Source of the DNA: an uncultured Agathobacter sp.
GTDB taxonomy: Bacteria > Bacillota > Clostridia > Lachnospirales > Lachnospiraceae
Length of the DNA stretch: 32,105 nucleotides
Reading direction: 5' to 3'
NCBI GenBank assembly: GCA_934316545.1
Contig: CAKRDT010000023.1
Location: 1 to 32,105, forward strand
Shown here: positions 24,416 to 32,105 of the stretch, in pieces
Numbering within the stretch: position 1 is the stretch's first letter
How the letters are laid out: the number at the start of each line of letters is the position of its first letter
The notes under the pieces: model-generated
Told to the model about the DNA's origin: nothing
The model's database searches: none
What the model saw: the letters and a program-made list of their open reading frames with translations, nothing else
Translations under genes and position numbers: made by a program

Positions 24416-25933
24416 ATGAACATCAAACAGGCGAAACAGGAGATCGTGAACACAGTCCATGCATATCTGGCAAAGGACGATGCAGGGGAATATGTGATCC
24501 CGGTTGAGAGGCAGAGACCTCTTTTACTGATCGGACCGCCGGGAATCGGCAAGACAGCGATTATGGAACAGGCTGCGCGTGAGTGTGGCATCAATCTTGT
24601 ATCATACACGATCACACATCATACAAGACAGAGTGCGATCGGTCTGCCTTTTATCTCCCATAAGAAGTATGGGGACGAGGAAGTATCGGTAACGGAATAT
24701 ACAATGAGCGAGATTATCGCATCCATCTACGACAGGATTGAGGAGAGTGGCATCAGCGAGGGAATTCTGTTTCTCGATGAGATTAACTGTGTGTCGGAGA
24801 CGCTTGCTCCGACCATGCTGCAGTTTCTTCAATATAAAACATTCGGAAATCACCGTGTGCCGGACGGCTTTATCATTGTGACGGCAGGCAATCCGCCGGA
24901 ATACAATAAGTCGGTGAGGGATTTTGATATCGTAACCTATGATCGTGTGAAGCGCATTTACATAGAGGAGGATTTCGCGGCGTGGAAAGAGTATGCATAT
25001 CATGCGCAGATTCACGGTGCCATCCTTTCTTACCTGGAGATCAAGAAAAAGAATTTTTACTCGATTGTATCGGATGTGGACGGAAAGCGTTTCGTGACGG
25101 CGCGAGGCTGGGAGGATCTGTCTGTTGTGATGAAGGTTTATGAACAGCAGGGACTGTCCATTGACTATGAGTTTGTGGTACAATATCTGCAGGATCCCGA
25201 GATCGCACGTGATTTCGCGGTCTACTATGAACTGTATCAAAAGTATAATCAGATTTATCGTATCCCGGAGCTTCTTGAGGGAGAGTTCCCGGAGGATGTT
25301 CTTGCAATCCAGAATGCGCCGTTTGACGAGAAATTGAGCCTGATCGGACTGCTTCTTGATGCTTTAAGCCAGGAGTTTGTGACTTATGCAAGATGGGAAA
25401 ATGCGCAAAAAGAATTTCTTGCGCAGCTTGGTTATCTGCGTATTGACTTAAAGGAAGGCAAAGGCAGTGCCAAAGAATTGCTGGAGCGCCAGAGTGAGTC
25501 GCACGAGACAATGACTGCACATAGGAAGAAAGCCAACCTCTTATCACGCGAGGAACTCCGTACCGCACATGACCTGCAAAAAGCGTTTGATGCCTGCATC
25601 CGTCTCGTGACAGAGGCGGGAAGCGGAGACGCACGAACGGATTTCGGATTGGTAAAACAGTATTTTGATGAGCAGGAGAATTTGCGGCAGACACAGATCG
25701 CGGACACGGGAAGGCATCTGTCGAACGCGTTTGCTTTCTTAAGCCGCGTGTTCGGTGAGGGACAGGAGCTTGTCATTTTTCTGTCGGAGCTTTCCGCGGG
25801 CTATTACAGTCTGCAGTTTGTCAGCGAGTGCGGGAACGAGGATTATTATAAGTACAATCGTCTGCTTTTGCTGAAAGACCGTGGGGCAGAACTTACACAG
25901 GAAGTGATGCAGATTCTTGCTTTAGATGACTAG
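24416..25933 (+). CDS. MoxR-family AAA+ ATPase
   Basis: A 505-residue AAA+ ATPase. Walker A GPPGIGKT is at residues 40-47, Walker B ILFLDEIN near 116-123 and sensor 1 VTAGNPPEYN near 157-166. The C-terminal 250 residues are helical and lack a known domain. MoxR ATPases paired with VWA proteins act as chaperones that insert cofactors or assemble complexes. The VWA gene lies immediately upstream and the LRR gene before it, giving a three-gene module. AAGGAG lies about 7 nt before the ATG. The next gene starts 48 bp after its stop without a terminator, so the YhgE genes may be co-transcribed. Confidence 0.93.
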   Translation: MNIKQAKQEIVNTVHAYLAKDDAGEYVIPVERQRPLLLIGPPGIGKTAIMEQAARECGINLVSYTITHHTRQSAIGLPFISHKKYGDEEVSVTEYTMSEIIASIYDRIEESGISEGILFLDEINCVSETLAPTMLQFLQYKTFGNHRVPDGFIIVTAGNPPEYNKSVRDFDIVTYDRVKRIYIEEDFAAWKEYAYHAQIHGAILSYLEIKKKNFYSIVSDVDGKRFVTARGWEDLSVVMKVYEQQGLSIDYEFVVQYLQDPEIARDFAVYYELYQKYNQIYRIPELLEGEFPEDVLAIQNAPFDEKLSLIGLLLDALSQEFVTYARWENAQKEFLAQLGYLRIDLKEGKGSAKELLERQSESHETMTAHRKKANLLSREELRTAHDLQKAFDACIRLVTEAGSGDARTDFGLVKQYFDEQENLRQTQIADTGRHLSNAFAFLSRVFGEGQELVIFLSELSAGYYSLQFVSECGNEDYYKYNRLLLLKDRGAELTQEVMQILALDD

Positions 25934-25981
25934 GAAATCATAGATCAATAGAAATGAAAAACAAACTTTGGAGAAAACGTT

Positions 25982-28111
25982 ATGAAAAATATTCGACGAA
26001 TCTTTGCTGCGGATCTGCGTGGTCTGCTCCGAAACTTTTTCGCGCTGGTGATTGCCGTGGGCTTATGCCTCCTGCCGGCGTTCTACGCATGGTTTAATAT
26101 CTATGCAAACTGGGATCCATACGCAAATACCGGTAACATTCGTATCGCTGTCAGCAATCTGGATGAGGGATGCATGGATCCGGATGGAAATCCGGTGAAT
26201 ATGGGAGCAGGGATCGTCGAACAACTCAAACAAAGAGACAATATTGGCTGGGTGTTTACCGATTCAAAGAAAAATGCCGTGGACCGTGTGAAGTCCGGAG
26301 ACTGTTACGCGGCAGTCGTGATTGGCTCCGATTTTTCTTATAGCATGTATCAGGCTTTGGCCGATAATATTGAAAATCCAAAGATTACCTATTATGAAAA
26401 TGAAAAGAAGAACGCCGTAGCGACAAAGATTACGGATACGGCAGTATCCACGCTGCAGTCAACGATCAATCAGTCCTTTGTCAAGGTTGTGACAGAAAAG
26501 ATATTTACGGAGACGAACAATCTGCAGGAAGAGCTGAGTAAAGAAGATGCTGTGGATGCTTTTGTGGAGAAGCTGACAACCGTACAGGGATATCTGAGTG
26601 ATTATGATAAAATGATCACATCTTTTATGAAAGGAAATGATCTGCTTACGGAGGCGGCCGGTGAGACGAATGAGAATCTTGCCGCAAGTCAGGATATGAT
26701 CGCATCCGGCAAGGAGAGCATGCAAGATGGTAAGGCAAGTCTTGCGACAACAGAGACTTCGTTTGCAACATTCTCACAAAAGGTGGAATTGACACTTGGA
26801 GAGATCCAAAAATCGATTGATTCTATTTCTACCGACATCACAGAAGCAAAGCTGGAGGATCAGATTGATACCTTGACGAAAGATGTGCAGACAATTCAAA
26901 AAGATGCAACGGATCTGTCGGGAAAACTGGCCGATCTGGAGAACTATCTGAAGAAGGTGCAGGGGAATACAAAAGCGTTAAGCCATACGATTACGGCAGT
27001 GCAGAAGATCGAGGCACTTGCAGATACGGTCGCGCAGTCCGGAAATGTGGAACAGGATGCCTCGGATACAAAGCAGGCGATCGATTCCATGCAGCAGACG
27101 CTGGAAAATTATTCGACAACGATCGGTAATATCAGTTCCATGTTTACCGGCCAGATTACGCCGCAGGTGAAAGAACTGCTTACGAATATGGAATCGGTGC
27201 TCGATTCTACGGAGAAGATTCTTGATAATCTGAGTGGGACACTTGACGGAATGAAAGATATTTTTGACGGTGTGGACACAACGCTTGGAACGGTAAATAT
27301 CAGTCTGACGCAGCTTCAGAGTGTTTTACAGAAGGCAAATGATAAGATTACCAATGTGCTGGAACAGATTCAGTCCGCTTCAGGCAGCGAGCAGCTTGCG
27401 ATTATCATGAATCTGCTCGCCGGGAATCCGGATCTGTATGCCGATTTCTTTTCGCAACCGGTTAAGGTAGAAGAACATTATGTCTATGAAATCGCAAATT
27501 ACGGTTCCGGTGTAGCACCTTTTTACTCGGTGCTGGCAATATGGGTAGGAATGACGATCCTTGTTTCGATCTTAAAGGTTCATGTGGATAAAAATGATTT
27601 CCCGCATGCCAGACCGCACGAGTATTACTTCGGAAGATATCTCCTGTTCCTGCTTTTGTCCGAAATTCAGGCGATGGTCATTGTGATCGGGGATCTGTAT
27701 ATATTCGGAGTGCAGTGTAAGCATCCGGCAGAGCTGTTTCTGACGGCTGCCGTGACAAGCCTGACGTTCTCGCTTCTGATTTATTCCCTCACGATTTCAT
27801 TTGGGGATATCGGTAAGGCTCTGGCAGTCGTTGTCATGGTCATTCAGATTGCGGGCTCCGGCGGAACCTATCCGATTGAGGCACTGCCTTCCTTTTTCCG
27901 GAATGTATATATGTTTTTCCCATTCCCATATGCAATCAATGCGATGCGTGAATGCATCGGAGGAATGTATCATCAGGATCTGACGCTTGATCTTCTCAGG
28001 CTGATGATTTTCTGTGCGGCATCCCTGGTAATCGGACTGTGGATCCGCATCCCGTTTATGGGGCTGAATCACTTTATCGAGAAGCGAATGGAAGATACGA
28101 GGATGATGTAA
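25982..28111 (+). CDS. YhgE/Pip family membrane protein (first copy)
   Basis: A 709-residue membrane protein of the YhgE/Pip family (named from a phage infection protein). The N-terminal helix at about 15-35 ends in the family motif PAFYAWFNIYANWDPY. The long outside region (about 40-500) contains coiled-coil and beta segments with many Ser/Thr/Asp, and the C-terminus has five or six helices (about 510-690) with the ABC-2-type GSGGTYPIEALPSFFRNVY. The family resembles ABC-2 permeases but has no ATPase here. In Gram-positives some members are linked to phage adsorption or type VII export. GGAG lies 8 nt before the ATG. It is followed after 1 nt by a small membrane protein gene. Confidence 0.92.
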   Translation: MKNIRRIFAADLRGLLRNFFALVIAVGLCLLPAFYAWFNIYANWDPYANTGNIRIAVSNLDEGCMDPDGNPVNMGAGIVEQLKQRDNIGWVFTDSKKNAVDRVKSGDCYAAVVIGSDFSYSMYQALADNIENPKITYYENEKKNAVATKITDTAVSTLQSTINQSFVKVVTEKIFTETNNLQEELSKEDAVDAFVEKLTTVQGYLSDYDKMITSFMKGNDLLTEAAGETNENLAASQDMIASGKESMQDGKASLATTETSFATFSQKVELTLGEIQKSIDSISTDITEAKLEDQIDTLTKDVQTIQKDATDLSGKLADLENYLKKVQGNTKALSHTITAVQKIEALADTVAQSGNVEQDASDTKQAIDSMQQTLENYSTTIGNISSMFTGQITPQVKELLTNMESVLDSTEKILDNLSGTLDGMKDIFDGVDTTLGTVNISLTQLQSVLQKANDKITNVLEQIQSASGSEQLAIIMNLLAGNPDLYADFFSQPVKVEEHYVYEIANYGSGVAPFYSVLAIWVGMTILVSILKVHVDKNDFPHARPHEYYFGRYLLFLLLSEIQAMVIVIGDLYIFGVQCKHPAELFLTAAVTSLTFSLLIYSLTISFGDIGKALAVVVMVIQIAGSGGTYPIEALPSFFRNVYMFFPFPYAINAMRECIGGMYHQDLTLDLLRLMIFCAASLVIGLWIRIPFMGLNHFIEKRMEDTRMM

Positions 28112-28112
28112 T

Positions 28113-28568
28113 ATGGAAACAGAAAAAGAACAGTTAGAGAAGATGGAAAACCTCTATCATATGGTGATCCGTTTTCAACAGAAAAATCATGAAAAGAATC
28201 AGAAACGCATCAAGATTGGTTTGAAGTGTCTGTATATCATACCGGCAGTCTTTTTATTTCTGTTATTTGTGACAGACAGCTCGAAGATGATCTTTCTGGT
28301 GCTTTGGATCGTAAGTCTCTTTGCACTTGCCATCTATCTGATCACGGTGGAATACATGGATTATAATCTGCAGAAACAGATGAATCAATTGGAAGGCAGA
28401 AAGCATGCCCCGGTGGACAGCCTGATCGATATGGAGCGTTTTAATGAATCGGTTGACCGGTTTGAAACGAAAGTGGACAAACTGGAATCAACGGTAGATA
28501 AGGTGACAAATTCCGCAAAGGAACTGTTTCACCCGGAAGGAGGAAAAACGGATGATCACAATATTTAG
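28113..28568 (+). CDS. Small two-helix membrane protein with coiled coil
   Basis: A 151-residue protein of unknown function. It has a charged N-terminal helix (1-34), two membrane helices (about 36-53 and 59-78) separated by a short turn, and a C-terminal coiled coil (about 85-142) with heptads such as VDRFETKVDKLESTVDKVTN. It is sandwiched between two YhgE/Pip genes: it starts 1 nt after the first and overlaps the second by 17 nt. This tight coupling suggests a shared complex. The start is ATG at 28113 with GAGGATGAT just upstream. No family name is assigned. Confidence 0.85.
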   Translation: METEKEQLEKMENLYHMVIRFQQKNHEKNQKRIKIGLKCLYIIPAVFLFLLFVTDSSKMIFLVLWIVSLFALAIYLITVEYMDYNLQKQMNQLEGRKHAPVDSLIDMERFNESVDRFETKVDKLESTVDKVTNSAKELFHPEGGKTDDHNI

Positions 28569-30666
28569 AGTTTTTCTTTCCGATGTAAAGCGGCTTCGCT
28601 CGAACGTGGTGGCAATCGTTATTATCATGGGATTGTCGATCATTCCGGCACTGTATGCGTGGTTTAACATTATGTCCAACTGGGATCCGTACGGCTCATC
28701 AGCGACGTCACAGATGAAGATTGCGGTCTGCTCGCAGGATACCGGAGTGGAAATTGGGAACCTCTCTTTGAATGTGGGGGATGAGGTGATTGCCGGATTA
28801 AAAGAAAATACAACGATCGGCTGGGTATTTACCCAATCGAAGGACGAGGCATTGGAGGGTGTGAATAGCGGTGATTATTATGCGGCGCTGATCGTGCCGG
28901 ATACTTTTACGACGGATTTTATCAGTTTTCTCGGAGGAGATCCGAAAAATCCGACGATCGTTTATTATGAAAACAGCAAGAAAAATGCAATCGCAACGAA
29001 GATAACAGGGAAAGCAAAGACCGCTGTACAGGAGCAGGTAAACCAGAAAGTTATCCGTACCTTGACGGAGGTGCTGACTGAGTCGGGAAAGATCCTTGCC
29101 GAAAATGATGAGAACGGAGTTGATATGGTAGTGTCGACTGCGGAACAGCTCGATGAGATGGACAGCAGCCTTCAGACGTATGTGAATATTCTGAATACAT
29201 TTTCACTGGTTACTGCTTCCGCATCGGATCTGGCAGAATCTGCACAGTCGCTTCTGCTGAATACACAGGGACTTTTTGACAGCAGCCAGGATTCGGTGTC
29301 AAATATGCAATCGAGTGTGCTTTCCGGTGCACAGACGGCGGATGCAGTTTCTTCGCTGATCGGAATCAGCCTGGATTCGGTGGAACAGGATCTGACACTC
29401 CTGTCGGATCAGATGGATACACTGACGGTAGGAGGTTCTTTTGACTCCATCAGAAATCAGGCAGATACGGCTAAGACAATGAGTAAATCCACGATTTCGG
29501 TGCTCAAAGACATCTTTGGGGAAACGGACAAATATGTAACGGCGGTCGACAAAAGCTTCAAGCAGCTGAATACGGATCTGATGACATTGAAGAAGGATGC
29601 AAACGTGACGGCACAGTCCTTAAAGCATCTTAAGAGAACGATTAAGGCGGATATCAAAGCATGTAAGAACAGTATCAGGAAGATCCGCAATACCTATCAG
29701 TATCAGATACAGCCGGATGTAAGTAAATCGGTGCTTCGTATGGAGCAGACACTGATCCAGACCGGAAAGATGCTAAACAATATCGAAAGCAGTTTCGGAA
29801 CGATCGATCGGGCACTGGAGGTTTATCAGACAACACTTGATTCCGGGACGGATGATATTACGGCAACCAAAGACTACATTGTTTCGGTGCAGTCGGATCT
29901 GCGCAGACTGAGCAAGTGTCTTAAGGCACTGTCCGGGGATGAACAATACAATGAGATGATGGAACTTTTGAAAAATGATCCGGAAAAGATGGCTTCTTTT
30001 GTGTCATCGCCGGTATCAATGGAGACGGAGAAAATCTATCCGATCGCTACCTACGGTTCGGCCATGGCTCCTTTTTATACCGTGCTTGCAATCTGGGTGG
30101 GAGCACTGATTCTTGTCGCTTTAATTCATGTAAAGGTTGCCCGGGTCGAGGGAATGAAGATTTGTCCGTGGCAGGCTTTCTTCGGACGATACATAACCTT
30201 CTTTTTGATCGGGCAGGCGCAGACGGCAATCATAGTGCTTGGAGATCTGTTTTTTGTTGGTATCCAGTGTCTGCATCCGTTTTTGTTCTGGCTGGCAGCG
30301 GCAGTGAGCAGCTTTGTGTTTACACTTCTTATTTATTCGCTGACCGTTGCGATGGGCAATGTCGGAGAAGCAATAGCAGTCATTATCATGGTCATTCAGG
30401 TGGCGGGAGCCGGCGGAACCTTTCCGGTTGAAGTCTTGCCGCAGGTATACCAGATGGTGTACAGGTATTTACCTTTTACCTATTGTATGAACGCTCTTCG
30501 CGAATGTGTCGGAGGTTTTTATAAGAACGATTATTGGATGGATTTACGTGCGCTGGGTGTCTGCGTCGGCATATCGCTTTGCATTGGTCTGCTTTTGGCA
30601 ATTCCACTCCGCAGGCTCAACAAAGTCATAGAGCGGAGCAAGGAAAAATCGAAGGTTATGCTTTAA
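28552..30666 (+). CDS. YhgE/Pip family membrane protein (second copy)
   Basis: A 704-residue paralogue of the protein encoded at 25982-28111, with the same architecture. An N-terminal helix ends in PALYAWFNIMSNWDPY, followed by a long extracellular coiled-coil-rich region, then a C-terminal bundle with GAGGTFPVEVLPQVYQMVY and YCMNALRECVGGFY (the first copy has INAMRECIGGMY). The pair could form a heteromer with the small protein between them (inference). GGAGG lies 8 nt before the ATG, inside the small gene. No clear terminator follows; the next 230 bp is intergenic. Confidence 0.92.
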   Translation: MITIFRVFLSDVKRLRSNVVAIVIIMGLSIIPALYAWFNIMSNWDPYGSSATSQMKIAVCSQDTGVEIGNLSLNVGDEVIAGLKENTTIGWVFTQSKDEALEGVNSGDYYAALIVPDTFTTDFISFLGGDPKNPTIVYYENSKKNAIATKITGKAKTAVQEQVNQKVIRTLTEVLTESGKILAENDENGVDMVVSTAEQLDEMDSSLQTYVNILNTFSLVTASASDLAESAQSLLLNTQGLFDSSQDSVSNMQSSVLSGAQTADAVSSLIGISLDSVEQDLTLLSDQMDTLTVGGSFDSIRNQADTAKTMSKSTISVLKDIFGETDKYVTAVDKSFKQLNTDLMTLKKDANVTAQSLKHLKRTIKADIKACKNSIRKIRNTYQYQIQPDVSKSVLRMEQTLIQTGKMLNNIESSFGTIDRALEVYQTTLDSGTDDITATKDYIVSVQSDLRRLSKCLKALSGDEQYNEMMELLKNDPEKMASFVSSPVSMETEKIYPIATYGSAMAPFYTVLAIWVGALILVALIHVKVARVEGMKICPWQAFFGRYITFFLIGQAQTAIIVLGDLFFVGIQCLHPFLFWLAAAVSSFVFTLLIYSLTVAMGNVGEAIAVIIMVIQVAGAGGTFPVEVLPQVYQMVYRYLPFTYCMNALRECVGGFYKNDYWMDLRALGVCVGISLCIGLLLAIPLRRLNKVIERSKEKSKVML

Positions 30667-30813
30667 AGGTTATAAATACTATAAATTATTTCAATAGTAA
30701 AATTATTTCCGAACTATAGACAAATGTTTTTTATTGTACTAAAATGATTGCAATTAATAGTCAACCCAGTGTTTCATAACACTAAGTTATAGATTGCTGG
30801 ATTCGTAGCATCG

Positions 30814-30874
30814 GAACGTTAGCCGGACACAATACAGGCGATGCGGCAAAGAGGCATTGCAGTGGCTGATGTTC
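30814..30874 (+). promoter_or_regulatory. Structured leader just upstream of ilvE
   Basis: An 11-bp outer stem GAACGTTAGCC (30814-30824) / GGCTGATGTTC (30864-30874) encloses a 7-bp hairpin GCGATGC (30838-30844) / GCATTGC (30854-30860), with G-U pairs in both. The outer stem ends 8 nt before the GGAGG, so folding could affect translation. T-box hallmarks (the TGG-ACCGCG element, a terminator) were not found. No known riboswitch was recognised. Confidence 0.4.
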
Positions 30875-30896
30875 TAAGAAACGGAGGAAAATTAAG

Positions 30897-31922
30897 ATGG
30901 AAAAGAAAAATCTTGACTGGGGCAATTTAGGATTTGCCTACATGACAACAGATTACCGTTACGTATCCAATTACAAAGACGGCAAATGGGATGATGGAGC
31001 AATTGTTACCGATGCCAACGTCACATTGAACGAGTGTGCCGGAGTATTCCAGTACTCACAGTCCTGCTTCGAAGGACTGAAAGCGTACACGACAGAGGAT
31101 GGACATATTGTATGTTTCCGCCCTGATTTAAACGCAGCAAGAATGAAAGACTCCTGTGAGAGACTTGAGATGCCGGTATTTCCAGAGGATCGTTTTGTAG
31201 AGGCTGTAGAGCAGGTTGTTAAGGCAAATGCAGCATGGGTTCCGCCATTCGGATCAGGAGCCACTCTTTATATCCGTCCATATATGATCGCAACAAACGC
31301 GGTTATCGGTGTTAAGCCGGCCGATGAGTACCAGTTCCGTATTCTGGTTACGCCTGTTGGACCTTACTTCAAGGGCGGCGCTAAGCCGATTACAATCCGT
31401 GTATCGGACTTCGATCGTGCAGCACCTCACGGAACCGGTCATATTAAGGCAGGTCTTAACTATGCGATGAGTTTACATGCGATTGTGGATGCACACAATC
31501 AGGGATATGCCGAGAATTTGTATCTTGATCCTGCAACTAGAACTTATGTTGAGGAGACAGGTGGAGCAAACTTCCTTTTCATTACAAAGGATGGAACGTT
31601 TGTAACGCCGAAGTCAGATAGCATCTTACCGTCGATTACAAGAAGATCTCTGATGGTTGTTGCAGAGAAGTATCTGCATATGCCGGTAGAGCACAGACCG
31701 GTTAAGTTCTCTGAGGTACCTGATTTCGCAGAGTGTGGACTTTGTGGTACAGCAGCGGTTATCTCTCCGATCGGAAAAATTGTAGATCACGGCAAAGAGA
31801 TCTGCTTCCCAAGCGGAATGGAAGAGATGGGACCATATACCAAGAAGCTTCGTGAGACTCTTACCGGAATCCAGATGGGTGAGATCGAAGGCCCGGAGGG
31901 ATGGGTTCATAAAATTATGTAA
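30897..31922 (+). CDS. ilvE: Branched-chain amino acid aminotransferase
   Basis: A 341-residue fold-type IV PLP aminotransferase that interconverts leucine, isoleucine and valine with their 2-oxo acids (EC 2.6.1.42). The PLP lysine is Lys184 in GHIKAGLNYAMSL. Other signatures are CFEGLKAYTTEDG near the start, the substrate-loop YIRPYMIATN, EETGGANFLFI and ECGLCGTAAVISPIG. Length is typical of the bacterial BCAT family. ATG at 30897 has GGAGG 9 nt upstream. It is monocistronic with its own UUCG terminator. The structured leader described separately may control it. Confidence 0.96.
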   Translation: MEKKNLDWGNLGFAYMTTDYRYVSNYKDGKWDDGAIVTDANVTLNECAGVFQYSQSCFEGLKAYTTEDGHIVCFRPDLNAARMKDSCERLEMPVFPEDRFVEAVEQVVKANAAWVPPFGSGATLYIRPYMIATNAVIGVKPADEYQFRILVTPVGPYFKGGAKPITIRVSDFDRAAPHGTGHIKAGLNYAMSLHAIVDAHNQGYAENLYLDPATRTYVEETGGANFLFITKDGTFVTPKSDSILPSITRRSLMVVAEKYLHMPVEHRPVKFSEVPDFAECGLCGTAAVISPIGKIVDHGKEICFPSGMEEMGPYTKKLRETLTGIQMGEIEGPEGWVHKIM

Positions 31923-31935
31923 AGATTGAAAAAAT

Positions 31936-31962
31936 GGGTGGCGCTTCGGTGCCGCCCTTTTT
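31936..31962 (+). terminator. Terminator of ilvE
   Basis: Stem GGGTGGCGC / GTGCCGCCC with a TTCG tetraloop and five T, 14 bp after the stop. Confidence 0.95.
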
Positions 31963-31995
31963 CTATATAGAAATTTATGTTATAATAAACTATAA

Positions 31996-32105
31996 ATGCC
32001 TAAAATAGAAGTAGGCGATTGCGCAACCCCTGTGGCGGCGTGCTCCGGCTGGGCTGACCCGGTGGCGGGCTTCTACGCTGACACTAGTTATCCCAAATCA
32101 AGAAT
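31996..32105 (+). CDS. Weak open frame running off the window end
   Basis: A frame from ATG 31996 stays open to the window end and is largely made of the dispersed repeat (GDCATPVAACSGWADPVAGF). The same frame is open in the copy at 41-109. There is no ribosome binding site, only a TATAAT at 31981-31986. It is probably not a gene; it is recorded because the frame is shared by both copies. Confidence 0.15.
   Translation, partial: MPKIEVGDCATPVAACSGWADPVAGFYADTSYPKSR
32012..32080 (+). repeat. GC-rich dispersed repeat, copy 2
   Basis: Inverted counterpart of positions 41-109 (four mismatches in 69 bp). It lies downstream of the ilvE terminator in an otherwise AT-rich intergenic stretch. The similarity stops abruptly on the right, at ACGCTGA-CAC. 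Confidence 0.8.

Noticed and set aside
24602..25694. Two minus-strand frames of over 210 codons
   Set aside because: Both are antisense to the MoxR ATPase gene, which carries Walker motifs; codon mirroring explains them.
30667..30896. T-box leader controlling ilvE
   Set aside because: No T-box consensus, no specifier loop layout and no terminator/antiterminator pair could be seen.

Overview
The window reads as a chromosome segment of a low-to-mid GC Gram-positive anaerobe of the Clostridia, most likely family Lachnospiraceae. The evidence is the gene content (DUF5721-like protein, tandem YhgE/Pip proteins, MoxR/VWA pair with a BspA-type LRR protein, LytTR two-component system), strong GGAGG ribosome binding sites, frequent GTG/TTG starts, and sigma-A-like promoters. 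Genus cannot be settled from sequence alone.

Layout. 1-1.9 kb: a GC-rich repeat, an Asn/Asp-rich lipoprotein translationally coupled to a PAP2 phosphatase, and a convergent AraC regulator. 2.0-4.4 kb: glycogen phosphorylase with a textbook terminator. 4.5-5.6 kb: a possible small transcript, then a two-gene toxin-antitoxin operon whose antitoxin looks like a Phd/HicB hybrid and whose toxin is HicA-like, with an operator dyad across its promoter. 5.9-9.6 kb: a diguanylate cyclase with an apparently shortened LacI-type sensor, then a TPR lipoprotein coupled to hflX. 9.63-11.67 kb: a 2 kb non-coding composite palindrome made of nested inverted repeats around a 52-bp tandem array and a 73-bp tandem array. 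11.8-15.2 kb: radical SAM protein plus DUF4130 partner (probable DNA metabolism pair), a DUF5721-like protein and a cold shock protein. 15.2-18.4 kb: a Nudix hydrolase, an M18 aminopeptidase and a DegV protein. 18.4-20.4 kb: an AgrC-like sensor and LytTR regulator on the minus strand. 20.5-30.7 kb: a candidate small RNA, folC, then a run of closely spaced plus-strand genes (LRR protein, VWA protein, MoxR ATPase, YhgE/Pip, small membrane protein, second YhgE/Pip). 30.8-32.1 kb: ilvE with a structured leader and UUCG terminator, then a second, inverted copy of the repeat found at the window start.

Most genes are ordinary housekeeping or accessory functions. The strongest unexplained structure is the 2 kb palindromic element between hflX and the radical SAM gene. 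The hybrid toxin-antitoxin operon, the dispersed repeat at the two ends, the small RNA whose terminator carries the folC promoter, and the metallopeptidase-like VWA protein lacking its catalytic glutamate are the next most interesting points.
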